NCBI RefSeq assembly: GCF_000295095.1
Contig: NZ_JH806633.1
Location: forward strand, 124,001 to 188,000
DNA: 64,000 bases
Direction of reading: 5' to 3'
From: Actinomyces timonensis DSM 23838
GTDB lineage: Bacteria > Actinomycetota > Actinomycetes > Actinomycetales > Actinomycetaceae
Made by a program: the position numbers and the translations under genes. The notes below the pieces were generated by a model. That model had not been told where the DNA came from, searched no databases, and worked only from the letters and a program-made list of their open reading frames with translations. Positions 18,547-26,008 of this stretch are shown one piece after another (within the stretch, counting starts at the first letter, position 1; each line of letters starts with the position of its first letter).

Positions 18547-19059
18547 CTACACTCCAGTGATGCGCGCCAGCACCAGCATGTCCACGTACTGGCCGCCCAC
18601 CAGGCAGCGCTGCGTCAGCCGGCCTTCTTCGACGAAACCGAGGCTGCGGAAGAGACCGAGCGAAGCGGCGTTACCCGCCACGATCCACGCCTCCAGGCGA
18701 TGCAGCCCCAGGTGGCCAACCGCCCAGTCGATGACTGCCCGGCTGCCCGCCGCGCCATAGCCCTGGCCTCGATCGTTCGGCCGCCAGATGCAGATGCCCA
18801 CCTGGGCGACACGGCTACGCCAGTCGATGGCATGGATCGAGGCCTCACCGACCAGCCGCCCTTCGCTATCTGCCAAGACGAAGCTGTAGGCCGTCGCAGG
18901 CTGCGGGCCCGCTGTATCGGCGATCTTGCGGCGCAACTCTGCGCTGCTCCTGGGCCGCCAGTACGGCGGGCCATACTGCGCCAGCTCCGGCCAGTGCGCG
19001 CACGCCTCGAGGATAGTGGAGATGTGGGCCTCGGCCAGGGCCTGGAGGATGATGGTCAT
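18547..19059 (-). CDS. GNAT-family N-acetyltransferase (RimJ/RimL type)
   Basis: This 170-residue protein transfers an acetyl group from acetyl-CoA. The CoA pyrophosphate-binding motif A is visible as RPNDRGQGYGAAGSRAVIDW (~92-111), and the C-terminal NAASLGLFRSLGFVEEG (~131-147) is the usual end of RimJ/RimL acetyltransferases. The start at ATG 19059 is supported by GGGAGGGACACC upstream; a longer frame to 19086 is less likely. The acceptor (protein N-terminus, antibiotic or small molecule) cannot be read from sequence. It is the last gene before the right inverted repeat. Confidence 0.87.
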   Translation of the reverse strand: MTIILQALAEAHISTILEACAHWPELAQYGPPYWRPRSSAELRRKIADTAGPQPATAYSFVLADSEGRLVGEASIHAIDWRSRVAQVGICIWRPNDRGQGYGAAGSRAVIDWAVGHLGLHRLEAWIVAGNAASLGLFRSLGFVEEGRLTQRCLVGGQYVDMLVLARITGV

Positions 19060-19109
19060 GGTGTCCCTCCCTCTCTGATACCGCACATCATCTGCCGCTC
19101 ATCCCACTT

Positions 19110-19413
19110 GATGCTACTCATCAGTCTGTAGACCTTCAAGTAGCAGGCGGCCAGGCTGAGAGATGTGGCTGTTGGTGATCTCCAGAAGACGGTGGGTAGG
19201 AACCTGCGTGCCTACCGGCTGGAGAGAGGCCTGAGCCAAGAAGCCTTCGCAGACGTTCTTGGCGTCCACCGCACCTACATGGGCGGAGTGGAGCGTGGCG
19301 AGCGCAACCTCACCCTCAAGAGCCTGGAGAAGATGGCCGAGCAGATTGGGGTGGAAGCTCTGACGCTCCTGCAGAAGTAGTGGAGGGTTGAAGGGGGTGG
19401 GAGAGCAGGGCTG
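19110..19413 (-). repeat. Right copy of 304-bp inverted repeat
   Basis: This is the reverse complement of 15704-16007. One informative difference is at the start codon of the HTH gene: the left copy reads ATGGCC, the right copy GCGGCC, so the original ATG is lost here. A second difference is a silent change in the middle (GCGTTC versus GCGCTC). Confidence 0.9.
19165..19380 (+). CDS. XRE-family HTH regulator, right copy with altered start
   Basis: From a GTG at 19165 this gives 71 residues identical to residues 7-77 of the left copy. The original ATG has become GCG, and the GTG has no good ribosome-binding site, so expression is doubtful. The HTH core (RGLSQEAFADVLGVHRTYMG) is intact. The gene reads toward the DUF6037-like gene at 19510. 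It may be a silent duplicate kept for recombination, or still made from the GTG. Confidence 0.6.
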   Translation: MAVGDLQKTVGRNLRAYRLERGLSQEAFADVLGVHRTYMGGVERGERNLTLKSLEKMAEQIGVEALTLLQK

Positions 19414-19509
19414 CTGATGTTTGTCAGCATTGATGACAGTAGCCTGTATTTCTGCTGACTGCTCGGTAGGATGATGCATCATCAGTTGGTACACGAAGGG
19501 GTCGCTACT

Positions 19510-20163
19510 ATGTCCTTGCCGCTACGAAATCTGAAGGCACTGCGAGACGCCATGCGGAAGCAAAGATGGGTGGTGACGTGCTTTGACTTTACCTACAAAA
19601 AGCAGGGGTACTACGTCACAGTTACCGACTACATCAACAGTCCAAAGCCGGATGACTATGCGCTCGTTCACCTGTGCTTCATGAGGAAGTCAGATATCGC
19701 AGACTCTCTCTCGGTGCCTGCGAATCAGAACGGGCTTATGGTAGACGCGCAAACACTAAGAGAGTTCTTCGGCATCGAGTGGGCGGACAACTTAGGTGAC
19801 CTCTTACATCAGTTCACTGAGCAGTTTGGCAAGTGGATTCCTGTCGAAATCAAGGATCTGAGCGAGGGACAAAAGAAAGCCGTTGTGCGACAACTAGGCA
19901 TCTCGGATGCTAGCGACGATCCCGACAAGATCTACTGCATAGACGTGAGACGAACCGGCAAGAAGAGTGACGGCAGCTTGAAAAAGCGTTCGCCCTTCAA
20001 CTCACAAAAGAGCGAGTTCTTGCGCCCAGAGCTCTATGCCAAGTTTAAAGATGACTCGAACTTGAGTTTCTATTATTCGGTTGACCTATCGGAGGAGAAA
20101 ACTGATGGGGAAATCATTGCGAGTGTCGCTGCGAGAGAATCGACTCAGCTTCGTCGAAAGTAA
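19510..20163 (+). CDS. DUF6037-like protein
   Basis: This 217-residue soluble protein starts at ATG 19510 (MSLPLRNLKALRDAMRKQ). The opening basic helix followed by a beta segment (WVVTCFDFTYKKQGYYVTVT) and the FFGIEW segment in the middle fit my recollection of DUF6037, a family found near defence and mobile genes; the assignment is tentative. The C-terminal part is Lys/Ser-rich. GC is ~50%, unlike the chromosome. It reads away from the right inverted repeat and ends before a hairpin at 20195-20227. No catalytic motif is evident. Confidence 0.55.
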   Translation: MSLPLRNLKALRDAMRKQRWVVTCFDFTYKKQGYYVTVTDYINSPKPDDYALVHLCFMRKSDIADSLSVPANQNGLMVDAQTLREFFGIEWADNLGDLLHQFTEQFGKWIPVEIKDLSEGQKKAVVRQLGISDASDDPDKIYCIDVRRTGKKSDGSLKKRSPFNSQKSEFLRPELYAKFKDDSNLSFYYSVDLSEEKTDGEIIASVAARESTQLRRK

Positions 20164-20194
20164 AGCTCATGTCAGGAAACTGAGGCTATCACTT

Positions 20195-20227
20195 GCCTCT
20201 CACACCATCTTTGCTGGTGAGAGAGGC
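20195..20227 (+). terminator. Hairpin after the DUF6037-like gene
   Basis: GCCTCTCACACC (20195-20206) pairs with GGTGAGAGAGGC (20216-20227) with a single mismatch and a 9-nt loop. It begins 32 bases after the stop at 20163. No run of T follows. Confidence 0.5.
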
Positions 20228-20351
20228 TCTCCGTCGCCATTGACGCTGAACGCGTTCAACGTCTTGGCGTAGTTGATCTGTTGATTCTTGCCGCTTGAAC
20301 CCGAATTCCTGGTAGTAATCAATGGCTCTTGTCTGTTGAGGGGTAGAAATT

Positions 20352-20481
20352 CTATTCACAGTTATGCCATGCAATAGAAGTACATATTAACGCCAGTTAA
20401 TTACATTGAGGTTTATTCACAGGGTTAGCTGGCTCCAGCATCTGCGCAGGTCAAAGCACCTTTGCCGGATGCTGTGAATAG
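20352..20481. other. AT-rich gap with three DnaA-box-like sites
   Basis: The convergent gap 20164-20532 is the AT-richest stretch nearby. It has TTATTCACA at 20413-20421, a perfect match to the TTATNCACA DnaA box, plus two one-mismatch copies: CTATTCACA at 20352-20360 and its reverse complement TGTGAATAG at 20473-20481. An inverted repeat (CAGCATC/GGATGCTG) lies between the last two. This could be a replication or regulatory site of the element, but three near-matches in AT-rich DNA may be chance. No other gene is evident in the gap. Confidence 0.3.
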
Positions 20482-20532
20482 GCCTTATTGTATGAATGAT
20501 CGCCTCAGGCAGATTAGTTTTTGTGTTGATGG

Positions 20533-20823
20533 CTAGCATCCTACAACAAAGTCAAAGTAGTCGCGATGAAACGCCTCCCCCTCCTCTTCTTCTACAATGG
20601 AGACTAAGGTTTCGAGTGTTTTAATTTCTGTTTCTGACAAGTGTTTGTTTTGCTTAGATAAGTTAGAGGCAACGCAGAGACATATGTGCTCTAGTGAAAT
20701 TGCCCACTCGCCGACCCTGGCGTATTCTCTCGCTTCTTCGGCTTGTGATTGAGACAAGTAAGGAGATTCGTCAATATAACTGTAAAGTGCTATCGTTTGT
20801 TTAACTTGTTCGCTCATGGACAT
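20533..20823 (-). CDS. Small acidic protein, putative immunity protein (MafI-like)
   Basis: This 96-residue, acidic, all-helical cytoplasmic protein lies 31 bp after the EndoU-like toxin gene in the same direction, where immunity genes of polymorphic toxins sit. The stretch REYARVGEWAISLEHICLCV (~29-48) resembles the helical 'GEx-AlE' core of MafI-type immunity proteins, many of which partner nuclease toxins; that resemblance is from memory and tentative. It has no signal peptide or membrane span. It is the last gene of the seven-gene operon that starts at 26008. Confidence 0.6.
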   Translation of the reverse strand: MSMSEQVKQTIALYSYIDESPYLSQSQAEEAREYARVGEWAISLEHICLCVASNLSKQNKHLSETEIKTLETLVSIVEEEEGEAFHRDYFDFVVGC

Positions 20824-20854
20824 AATATAACACGCTCCAATTGATTTGCCAAGG

Positions 20855-21664
20855 TTATTTATGCCTATAGTTGTCTGTTGGGTGCGAGGTGATTATACCT
20901 TCACCAGAAGGCTCTATGATGACGTTTACTTCAACCTCGTCGACCATGAACTTTGCTTTCCATCTCGTTCTGATATGTTCGTGTTGTTGTCTGGCTTTTT
21001 TAAGTGTTGCGTCAGTAGGGGTGGTGGGTTTCCAGTTCGTTGACGGGTTAATTACTATCTGTGATGTAACTTTCATTATTTTCTGGGCTGTCCACTCTTT
21101 AGGGAATGCGTTTTTGCTACTTACTCCTGGATACAAGTGTCCTTTGATGATCTTCGGCCTTTCTTTGTATTGAATGTCATCTAAGGGGCCGTAAAGAATG
21201 TGGTTGGTGCGTCTGTCGGTGGCTAAGTTCCCCGTGGCTAGGCCATACACGCTGTCGGTGGTAGGGTCAATGACTCTCGTCCTCCAGCGTTTTTTTTGTT
21301 CAGTTACCCAGGCTTTTAATATTGTTACCTCAGTGACGTACTGGCGCACTGCTAGTGTGCCTATAGCTTGGGTTACGGTGTTGGCAACAGCGGGGTGACC
21401 TTGAATTCTGATGATTAGCTCGTCGTTAGCATTGTTGTATGCAGTGATGCAGCCTCTGGTGATGTTGTCTATGATATATTGAGCTGTCTTGAGATTGATC
21501 GTCGCTATCCAGGCGTCGTCGCTGCAGTATTTGGATAGTTGACTGGAGACATCGCTGATAATGTCGCTAAGTCGGCTGAGTGTTCCTTGCGTGCCACTGG
21601 TCGAAGTGAGTAGTTCTCGGCCTCGATGTAGTTCGTCAATCACTTCCTGAAAGTTGTGCGACAT
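20855..21664 (-). CDS. Putative T7SS effector: helical N-terminus with C-terminal EndoU-like RNase toxin
   Basis: In this 269-residue protein, residues 1-~130 are helical and lack a signal peptide, like the N-terminal targeting domains of type VII effectors. Residues ~150-269 match the EndoU nuclease pattern in order: NHILYGPL (His155), a GHLYPG segment (His176), FPKEWTAQKIM (187-197), a basic stretch RWKAKF (234-239, candidate catalytic Lys) and the closing GEGIITSHPT (254-263), equivalent to the G-x-I-x-T-x-x-P end of bacterial EndoU toxins. EndoU toxins cleave RNA, often tRNA. It follows three WXG100-sized genes and precedes a putative immunity gene. The family call rests on motif order, not a search. 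Confidence 0.72.
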   Translation of the reverse strand: MSHNFQEVIDELHRGRELLTSTSGTQGTLSRLSDIISDVSSQLSKYCSDDAWIATINLKTAQYIIDNITRGCITAYNNANDELIIRIQGHPAVANTVTQAIGTLAVRQYVTEVTILKAWVTEQKKRWRTRVIDPTTDSVYGLATGNLATDRRTNHILYGPLDDIQYKERPKIIKGHLYPGVSSKNAFPKEWTAQKIMKVTSQIVINPSTNWKPTTPTDATLKKARQQHEHIRTRWKAKFMVDEVEVNVIIEPSGEGIITSHPTDNYRHK

Positions 21665-21682
21665 TGCGTGCTGTCCTTGGTG

Positions 21683-21946
21683 CTAGTCTTCCGGCGGTGG
21701 GTCAAGTGGAATCGCTTCGATATTACCTATTGCGTCGTTGATGCTTGCTCGACAGTTTTCCAGGTATCCTTTTACCCCCGCCATTTGCTGCAGCATCACC
21801 TCGGTGAGTTGATGGCCGTCGGCAACGCTGTGGGTAATTGCGGCTACGTCGTGGGCGCTGGTATCGGCGTTTTTCACCAAGCCAAGTGCGTCCTGTAGCT
21901 GCTGGAGAAGTTTCTGCTTTGCCTCTTCGCTAATGGTTTCTGGCAT
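21683..21946 (-). CDS. Small helical protein of WXG100 size (third of three)
   Basis: This 87-residue, acidic, helical protein has no Trp, no WXG, no signal peptide and no membrane span. It has two predicted helices (~8-30 and ~38-75) separated by a short turn, the helical hairpin shape of ESAT-6/WXG100 proteins, and ends in a Pro/Asp/Glu tail. It lies 9 bp after the second small gene and 18 bp before the effector gene, so it may be the cognate co-secreted partner or chaperone of the EndoU effector (like Lap-type proteins). That is inference from size and place. Confidence 0.6.
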   Translation of the reverse strand: MPETISEEAKQKLLQQLQDALGLVKNADTSAHDVAAITHSVADGHQLTEVMLQQMAGVKGYLENCRASINDAIGNIEAIPLDPPPED

Positions 21947-21955
21947 GAGGTGGGG

Positions 21956-22216
21956 CTACTGCTGAGCGTGCTGGACGAAGTCGTCGACGGCGGAGCTGAG
22001 CTGGCTCATGGCGGCTGCGCAGCTCTCGAGAGCTTGGCTGGCGGTGCGAACTTGCTGGGCGGCGCTCTCGCCCGTTTGGGAGGGAGCAGTGACGGACTGC
22101 AGCTCATCTGCCTTCTGAGACAGGGACTGGGCGGTGGCGCTAGTACCGGTGCTGAGCTGGGTGGCGTTGCTGCCGATCTGCTGGGCAGCAGCGACGACGT
22201 TGGCGAGGGCGGGCAT
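21956..22216 (-). CDS. Small helical protein of WXG100 size (second of three)
   Basis: This 86-residue, Ala/Ser/Gln-rich helical protein starts at ATG 22216, preceded by AGGAGCACCGCT. Two long helices are likely, with a break near TAPSQTGESA (~44-53), which sits where WXG100 proteins have their WXG turn; here no Trp is present. It has no signal peptide. It is co-directional and closely spaced with the FtsK-type ATPase gene upstream. It is a candidate secreted ESAT-6-like substrate or structural subunit. Confidence 0.62.
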   Translation of the reverse strand: MPALANVVAAAQQIGSNATQLSTGTSATAQSLSQKADELQSVTAPSQTGESAAQQVRTASQALESCAAAMSQLSSAVDDFVQHAQQ

Positions 22217-22238
22217 AGCGGTGCTCCTGTTTCTTGTC

Positions 22239-22493
22239 TTAGAGGTTGATGACTTGCTGGCAGCCGTCTGCAGAGGCGTTGAGCGCGCTTTCGGCACCGC
22301 CGAGGCTGTCGAGTGCCTGGCTGAGCGCGGCGAGCATGCGCTGCTCGTGGCCGGCGTTGTCGCCTTCCAGCTCGGACGTGACGAGGGTGATGGAGTCCTC
22401 GGTCTTGGTCTTGAAGCTGGCGATCTGCGAGAGCTGGTCTTCGATCTGCTGCTTGATGGACTCGACGGTGGCGAGGACGTCGGCGAGAGACAT
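22239..22493 (-). CDS. Small helical protein of WXG100 size (first of three)
   Basis: This 84-residue helical protein starts at ATG 22493 (a GTG at 22514 would add 7 residues). The first helix ends near TSELEGDNAG (~40-49), where LEG occupies the place of WXG; the second helix runs ~50-82. It contains no Trp. It is the first small gene after the FtsK/SpoIIIE-like ATPase (70-bp gap), the classic place of esxA-type genes. Confidence 0.65.
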   Translation of the reverse strand: MSLADVLATVESIKQQIEDQLSQIASFKTKTEDSITLVTSELEGDNAGHEQRMLAALSQALDSLGGAESALNASADGCQQVINL

Positions 22494-22562
22494 AGTGTGG
22501 GTACCTTTCGACACGGTGGTAGAGAGAGGGAGATGCTGAGCCTGGTGGAGCGGTGGGTTCTG

Positions 22563-24893
22563 TCAGCTGATGCGGCTGTACGGGATGACGAGCTGTGGGT
22601 TGCTCATGGTGGCGCTGTCCCAGACGAGGGCGCGGTTGTCCTGCGGCGTCCAGCGCAGGATGGGCTGCTTGAAGGCCTCGCGGGCTGAGGAATGGTCGAG
22701 GTGCATGGCCATGCGGATGTCGAAGTTGTTGTCGCCGCCGAGCCCGACCATGGCTTTGAAGGAGAAGTATTTGTTCCACCAGCCCAGGAGGTGGATGCCA
22801 GCCAACGGAGCATTGGCGAAGAGCGCCTTGATCTTGGTGGTGTCGCTGCGCCAACGCTCTAAGCCGAGGCCGATGACGTAGACCGGTGGCGCGCTGGCAT
22901 CGTCGGCTGTGAATGCGGCTCGCTCGGCCAGTTCGTCGACGAGAGCATCTGCCTGGTGCTTGTCGACAATGCGGTAGGTGCCGCCGATCTTGGTGAGCTG
23001 CTGCTCGAAGGCGGCGCGCACAGAGTCACGAGCCGGTAGGTGCCAGTCGCCGATCAGGTCGAGAAGAATGAACTCGGCAGCGGGCGTGCTGTGCAGGAGG
23101 GAGAGCGCAGTGTTGAGCAGGACGGCGTGGCCCGGGCCGGTGCCAAGCAGCGCCAGGTTGCGGCCGACGTCGGTCGTGAAGTCGACCGTGAGTGGCGCGG
23201 CACCGACGCTGATGCGTCTGCCAAGCATCGCCTGGCCGGCGTGGAGCGACGGCAAGACGCGTGCGTCGTTGTGCAGGCTGAGGCGGCGTTCACCCTCGAA
23301 GACCTCTGGTGGGTTGACGGTGCCTTGGGCCTGCTGCCACCAGGCGGTGCGCAGCTCGGCCAAGATGGCGTCGTCGGCGTAGGCGATGGTGGTCTTACGG
23401 TTAGACGACAGCTCGCCGTAGTCAAGGTTGACGATGGCCTCTCTGGAGCGCAGGTGGCTGGCAGCGTCGTTCTTGAACCCCAGCGTAGCGTGGGACTCCG
23501 CCAGGGAGTTCTTCAGAGCGATGCGCACCGGCACCTGGCCGAAGAGCCCTTCGCCTGCGGTGCCACCCAAGAGGTAGCCGCTGCTGATCGTCTGGGAGGC
23601 CAGGATGAAGTGGATGCCGCAGGCGCGGAACAGCCGGGCACCCTTAACCAGCAAGTCGACCGCGCTCTCGGCAGTGTCGTCGTCCTCGCCGAAGAGCATC
23701 TGGAACTCGTCGATAACCACCACGATGCGGGGCATGACGGCCTCAGGATCCGCCAGGCGGTACTGGCGGATGTTCTGCACGCCAGCGGCCTTGAAGGTGG
23801 CCATGCGCTGGCGGTAGATGGCGAAAAGATGCCGCAGGACGTTGACGCCGTACTCCCTGTCCGCGTCCAGCCCCAGCACACGGGCGTGCGGCAGGAACGA
23901 GCCGGTGTGCGGGTCTGGGGCGAAGGCCTGGAGGGTGACGCCTTCCTTGAAGTCGAGCATGTAGAACTCGACCTCGCTAGGGGAGTAGCGCTGGCACAGG
24001 GAGTGCACCACCACCGAGATGAGGTTGGACTTGCCCTGCCCGACCGCGCCGGTGATCAGGGCGTTGTGGCGCTGGTTGAGCTCGTCGCCAAGGGTGACCT
24101 CCATTGTTGACAGGCCGTGGCGACCAATGACAAAGGTCAGTGCATCGCGGCTGGATTCTGTCCAGGTGTCTGACAGGCTTTCGACTTCCTTGAAGTTCAG
24201 CGGTTGTACTGTTGAGTTAGCGATGTCTCGTGCGACTTGCTGTGATGATGAAATGAGTGTCTCTATGGTCTTGATATCGGCATAGCCCGCATAATTATTG
24301 CCTGTGGTAACTCTCCCTCCTGGACTTGTTTGGTAGTGGTCGCACTGGTCAATGACGAGTTCTTCGATGACGTTTTGATCCTCATCAGTCAGCGAGTGGA
24401 TGAGGAAGGTCACGCCGGCGCGAGGGCCAGCACGCAGTAGTTGCATCACCTGTCCTTGAATCTCTTCGTCGAGAGCCAAGAAGTAAGAAGACAGGACGAC
24501 CAGCTTGTAGCCTTCTGTGACCTGCGGATACTGCTCGCGGAAGGAGAGTAAGTTTGGTGCGCGTCCTTGAATAATATTGAGGACGTCCCGGACGTGATTG
24601 CGCAGGAACCGCAGTGTCTCCTTCAGTTCTTCAGCGTCGTTGATCTGCTTGAGAACTTTCTCGCCGCTAGAGTTGACTTCCTGGAATGGTGAAGCGATGC
24701 CAGAGAGCGCCGAATCATAGACCAACACCTCCAGCTCCCCAGGACTTGTTCGCGTCAGGGCTTCACAAACGAGAAACTGACAAAACTCCAGCGAACTGAG
24801 GTCTGGCGCGGAGTCGTCGACCCAGATATTGTGGTTGCCGATGAGTGGAAACTGATCTCGGCCAATGCGAAATAAGTTTGCGACGCCTGTCAT
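22563..24893 (-). CDS. FtsK/SpoIIIE-family ATPase, EccC/EssC-like
   Basis: This 776-residue protein has a central FtsK/SpoIIIE ATPase with Walker A in TGAVGQGKSN (281-290), Walker B in VVVIDEF (391-397) and the following ILASQT (sensor, ~430-435). A second, degenerate unit follows: LLGTGPGHAV (582-591) sits at the P-loop position but lacks the GK[ST]. Residues ~1-240 may be another divergent unit. Multi-unit FtsK ATPases with one active and one degenerate site are typical of type VII secretion motors. Unlike EccC there is no obvious N-terminal membrane span; the J-like protein upstream may supply the anchor. Its ATG overlaps that gene's stop (ATGA), so they are coupled. Confidence 0.82.
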   Translation of the reverse strand: MTGVANLFRIGRDQFPLIGNHNIWVDDSAPDLSSLEFCQFLVCEALTRTSPGELEVLVYDSALSGIASPFQEVNSSGEKVLKQINDAEELKETLRFLRNHVRDVLNIIQGRAPNLLSFREQYPQVTEGYKLVVLSSYFLALDEEIQGQVMQLLRAGPRAGVTFLIHSLTDEDQNVIEELVIDQCDHYQTSPGGRVTTGNNYAGYADIKTIETLISSSQQVARDIANSTVQPLNFKEVESLSDTWTESSRDALTFVIGRHGLSTMEVTLGDELNQRHNALITGAVGQGKSNLISVVVHSLCQRYSPSEVEFYMLDFKEGVTLQAFAPDPHTGSFLPHARVLGLDADREYGVNVLRHLFAIYRQRMATFKAAGVQNIRQYRLADPEAVMPRIVVVIDEFQMLFGEDDDTAESAVDLLVKGARLFRACGIHFILASQTISSGYLLGGTAGEGLFGQVPVRIALKNSLAESHATLGFKNDAASHLRSREAIVNLDYGELSSNRKTTIAYADDAILAELRTAWWQQAQGTVNPPEVFEGERRLSLHNDARVLPSLHAGQAMLGRRISVGAAPLTVDFTTDVGRNLALLGTGPGHAVLLNTALSLLHSTPAAEFILLDLIGDWHLPARDSVRAAFEQQLTKIGGTYRIVDKHQADALVDELAERAAFTADDASAPPVYVIGLGLERWRSDTTKIKALFANAPLAGIHLLGWWNKYFSFKAMVGLGGDNNFDIRMAMHLDHSSAREAFKQPILRWTPQDNRALVWDSATMSNPQLVIPYSRIS

Positions 24894-26008
24894 TGTGGCC
24901 TCCTTCCATTGACGTACTCCTGTGCGTCGTTCTCCATCTCAAAGTCCAATGCTATGATCTGTCGATCGAGGTCGGCGAGTCGCCGTTCGCCTTCGCGAAT
25001 TTCTTGCTTGCGCATGAAGTACACGATCCACAGTGGGAAGAAGATGATGCACCAAAATGTGAAACTCGGATCATCTTTAGGAAGAGAGTTCTGGGTGTCG
25101 AGAGCCTCAACAACGAGATCTGTTCGCCGAATCTGCTTATCTAACTCAGTTGTTATTGCTGTCCGGCTGATATGAGGGAGATTGCTGTTAGCTATTCTAG
25201 TTCTCCACTCGCGATAGTCAGCAGCAGAATGAGCGAAGTCGTACTTATCGAAGCACGCTTTATCGATGGTAGCAATAATGGCGGCTTCCAATTCGATCTG
25301 CCAGGATTGCGGCATCCTTGGTGTCGTCTCGAGCAACGTCATAGCCTCGGCGAGAACAGCGTCGTAATCATGCAGTTGCATGAGAGTTTTGACGATCCTC
25401 GTCTTGATGTCGAGAACGATAAACTCGTCGGGCTGGTCGATAATCGCTTGGCGAGATTCTTTGATCGATTCGTGAAGGCGCTCCATGCCGAGGTAGATTG
25501 CGCCTCTGACCTCATGAATCTCACTCTTCTCGACAGTTGTAGGACTGCGAAAGAGTGCTTCGTCCGTATAGGTGAGTGCCTCTTCGTAGCTATCGACGCT
25601 TTGGGCAATCCACGCTGAGACAATATAGGCTTCTGCGCCTGAGTCGTCATCGGCTCGTGCGTGAGCAGCCTCGATCCTGGCGGTACCGATTTCGTTATCA
25701 TAGTACGACTGCCAGGCGCGCTTCACCCAATCGACTTTGGCAGGCTTCTCTGGGCGCTGCGTTAAAGAGTGATCGTAAGCCTGCCGCGAAATTTCGGTCG
25801 CAAACACTTTATTTGCTTCTCGGATATGAGCAAGTTTCTCTCGGACGGCTTCACTTCGCTTACTGTTACCAGATAGGGCCTGCCTGCTTAACCGTTCCTT
25901 CTGCAGGGCAAGATGATGCAGTATATCCTCGATAGAAGCGCTCTTGTCGATGTCAAGCTCTGCGTAGAAATCAACAGGAGTTGAATTTTCGGATGAGTAG
26001 TCAGTCAT
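24890..26008 (-). CDS. J-like domain, TPR and membrane anchor protein
   Basis: This 372-residue protein opens the T7SS-like operon. Residues ~12-80 resemble a J-domain (DFYAELDIDKSASIEDIL followed by a long helix and ANKVFATEISRQAYD), but the HPD tripeptide that activates DnaK is absent. Residues ~95-280 look like TPR-type helical repeats (for example SYEEALTYTDEALF). A hydrophobic span (FWCIIFFPLWIVYFM, ~318-332) is followed by a charged coiled-coil tail. The start is supported by AAGGGGAACGGTAC before the ATG. It may anchor the ATPase or dock substrates. No homologue of EccB, EccD, EccE or EsaA is seen nearby. Confidence 0.7.
   Translation of the reverse strand: MTDYSSENSTPVDFYAELDIDKSASIEDILHHLALQKERLSRQALSGNSKRSEAVREKLAHIREANKVFATEISRQAYDHSLTQRPEKPAKVDWVKRAWQSYYDNEIGTARIEAAHARADDDSGAEAYIVSAWIAQSVDSYEEALTYTDEALFRSPTTVEKSEIHEVRGAIYLGMERLHESIKESRQAIIDQPDEFIVLDIKTRIVKTLMQLHDYDAVLAEAMTLLETTPRMPQSWQIELEAAIIATIDKACFDKYDFAHSAADYREWRTRIANSNLPHISRTAITTELDKQIRRTDLVVEALDTQNSLPKDDPSFTFWCIIFFPLWIVYFMRKQEIREGERRLADLDRQIIALDFEMENDAQEYVNGRRPQ

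Noticed and set aside
22563-24893. Chromosomal DNA translocase FtsK
   Set aside because: There are no N-terminal membrane spans and no gamma domain, a second degenerate ATPase unit is present, and the context of small helical genes differs from cell-division FtsK.
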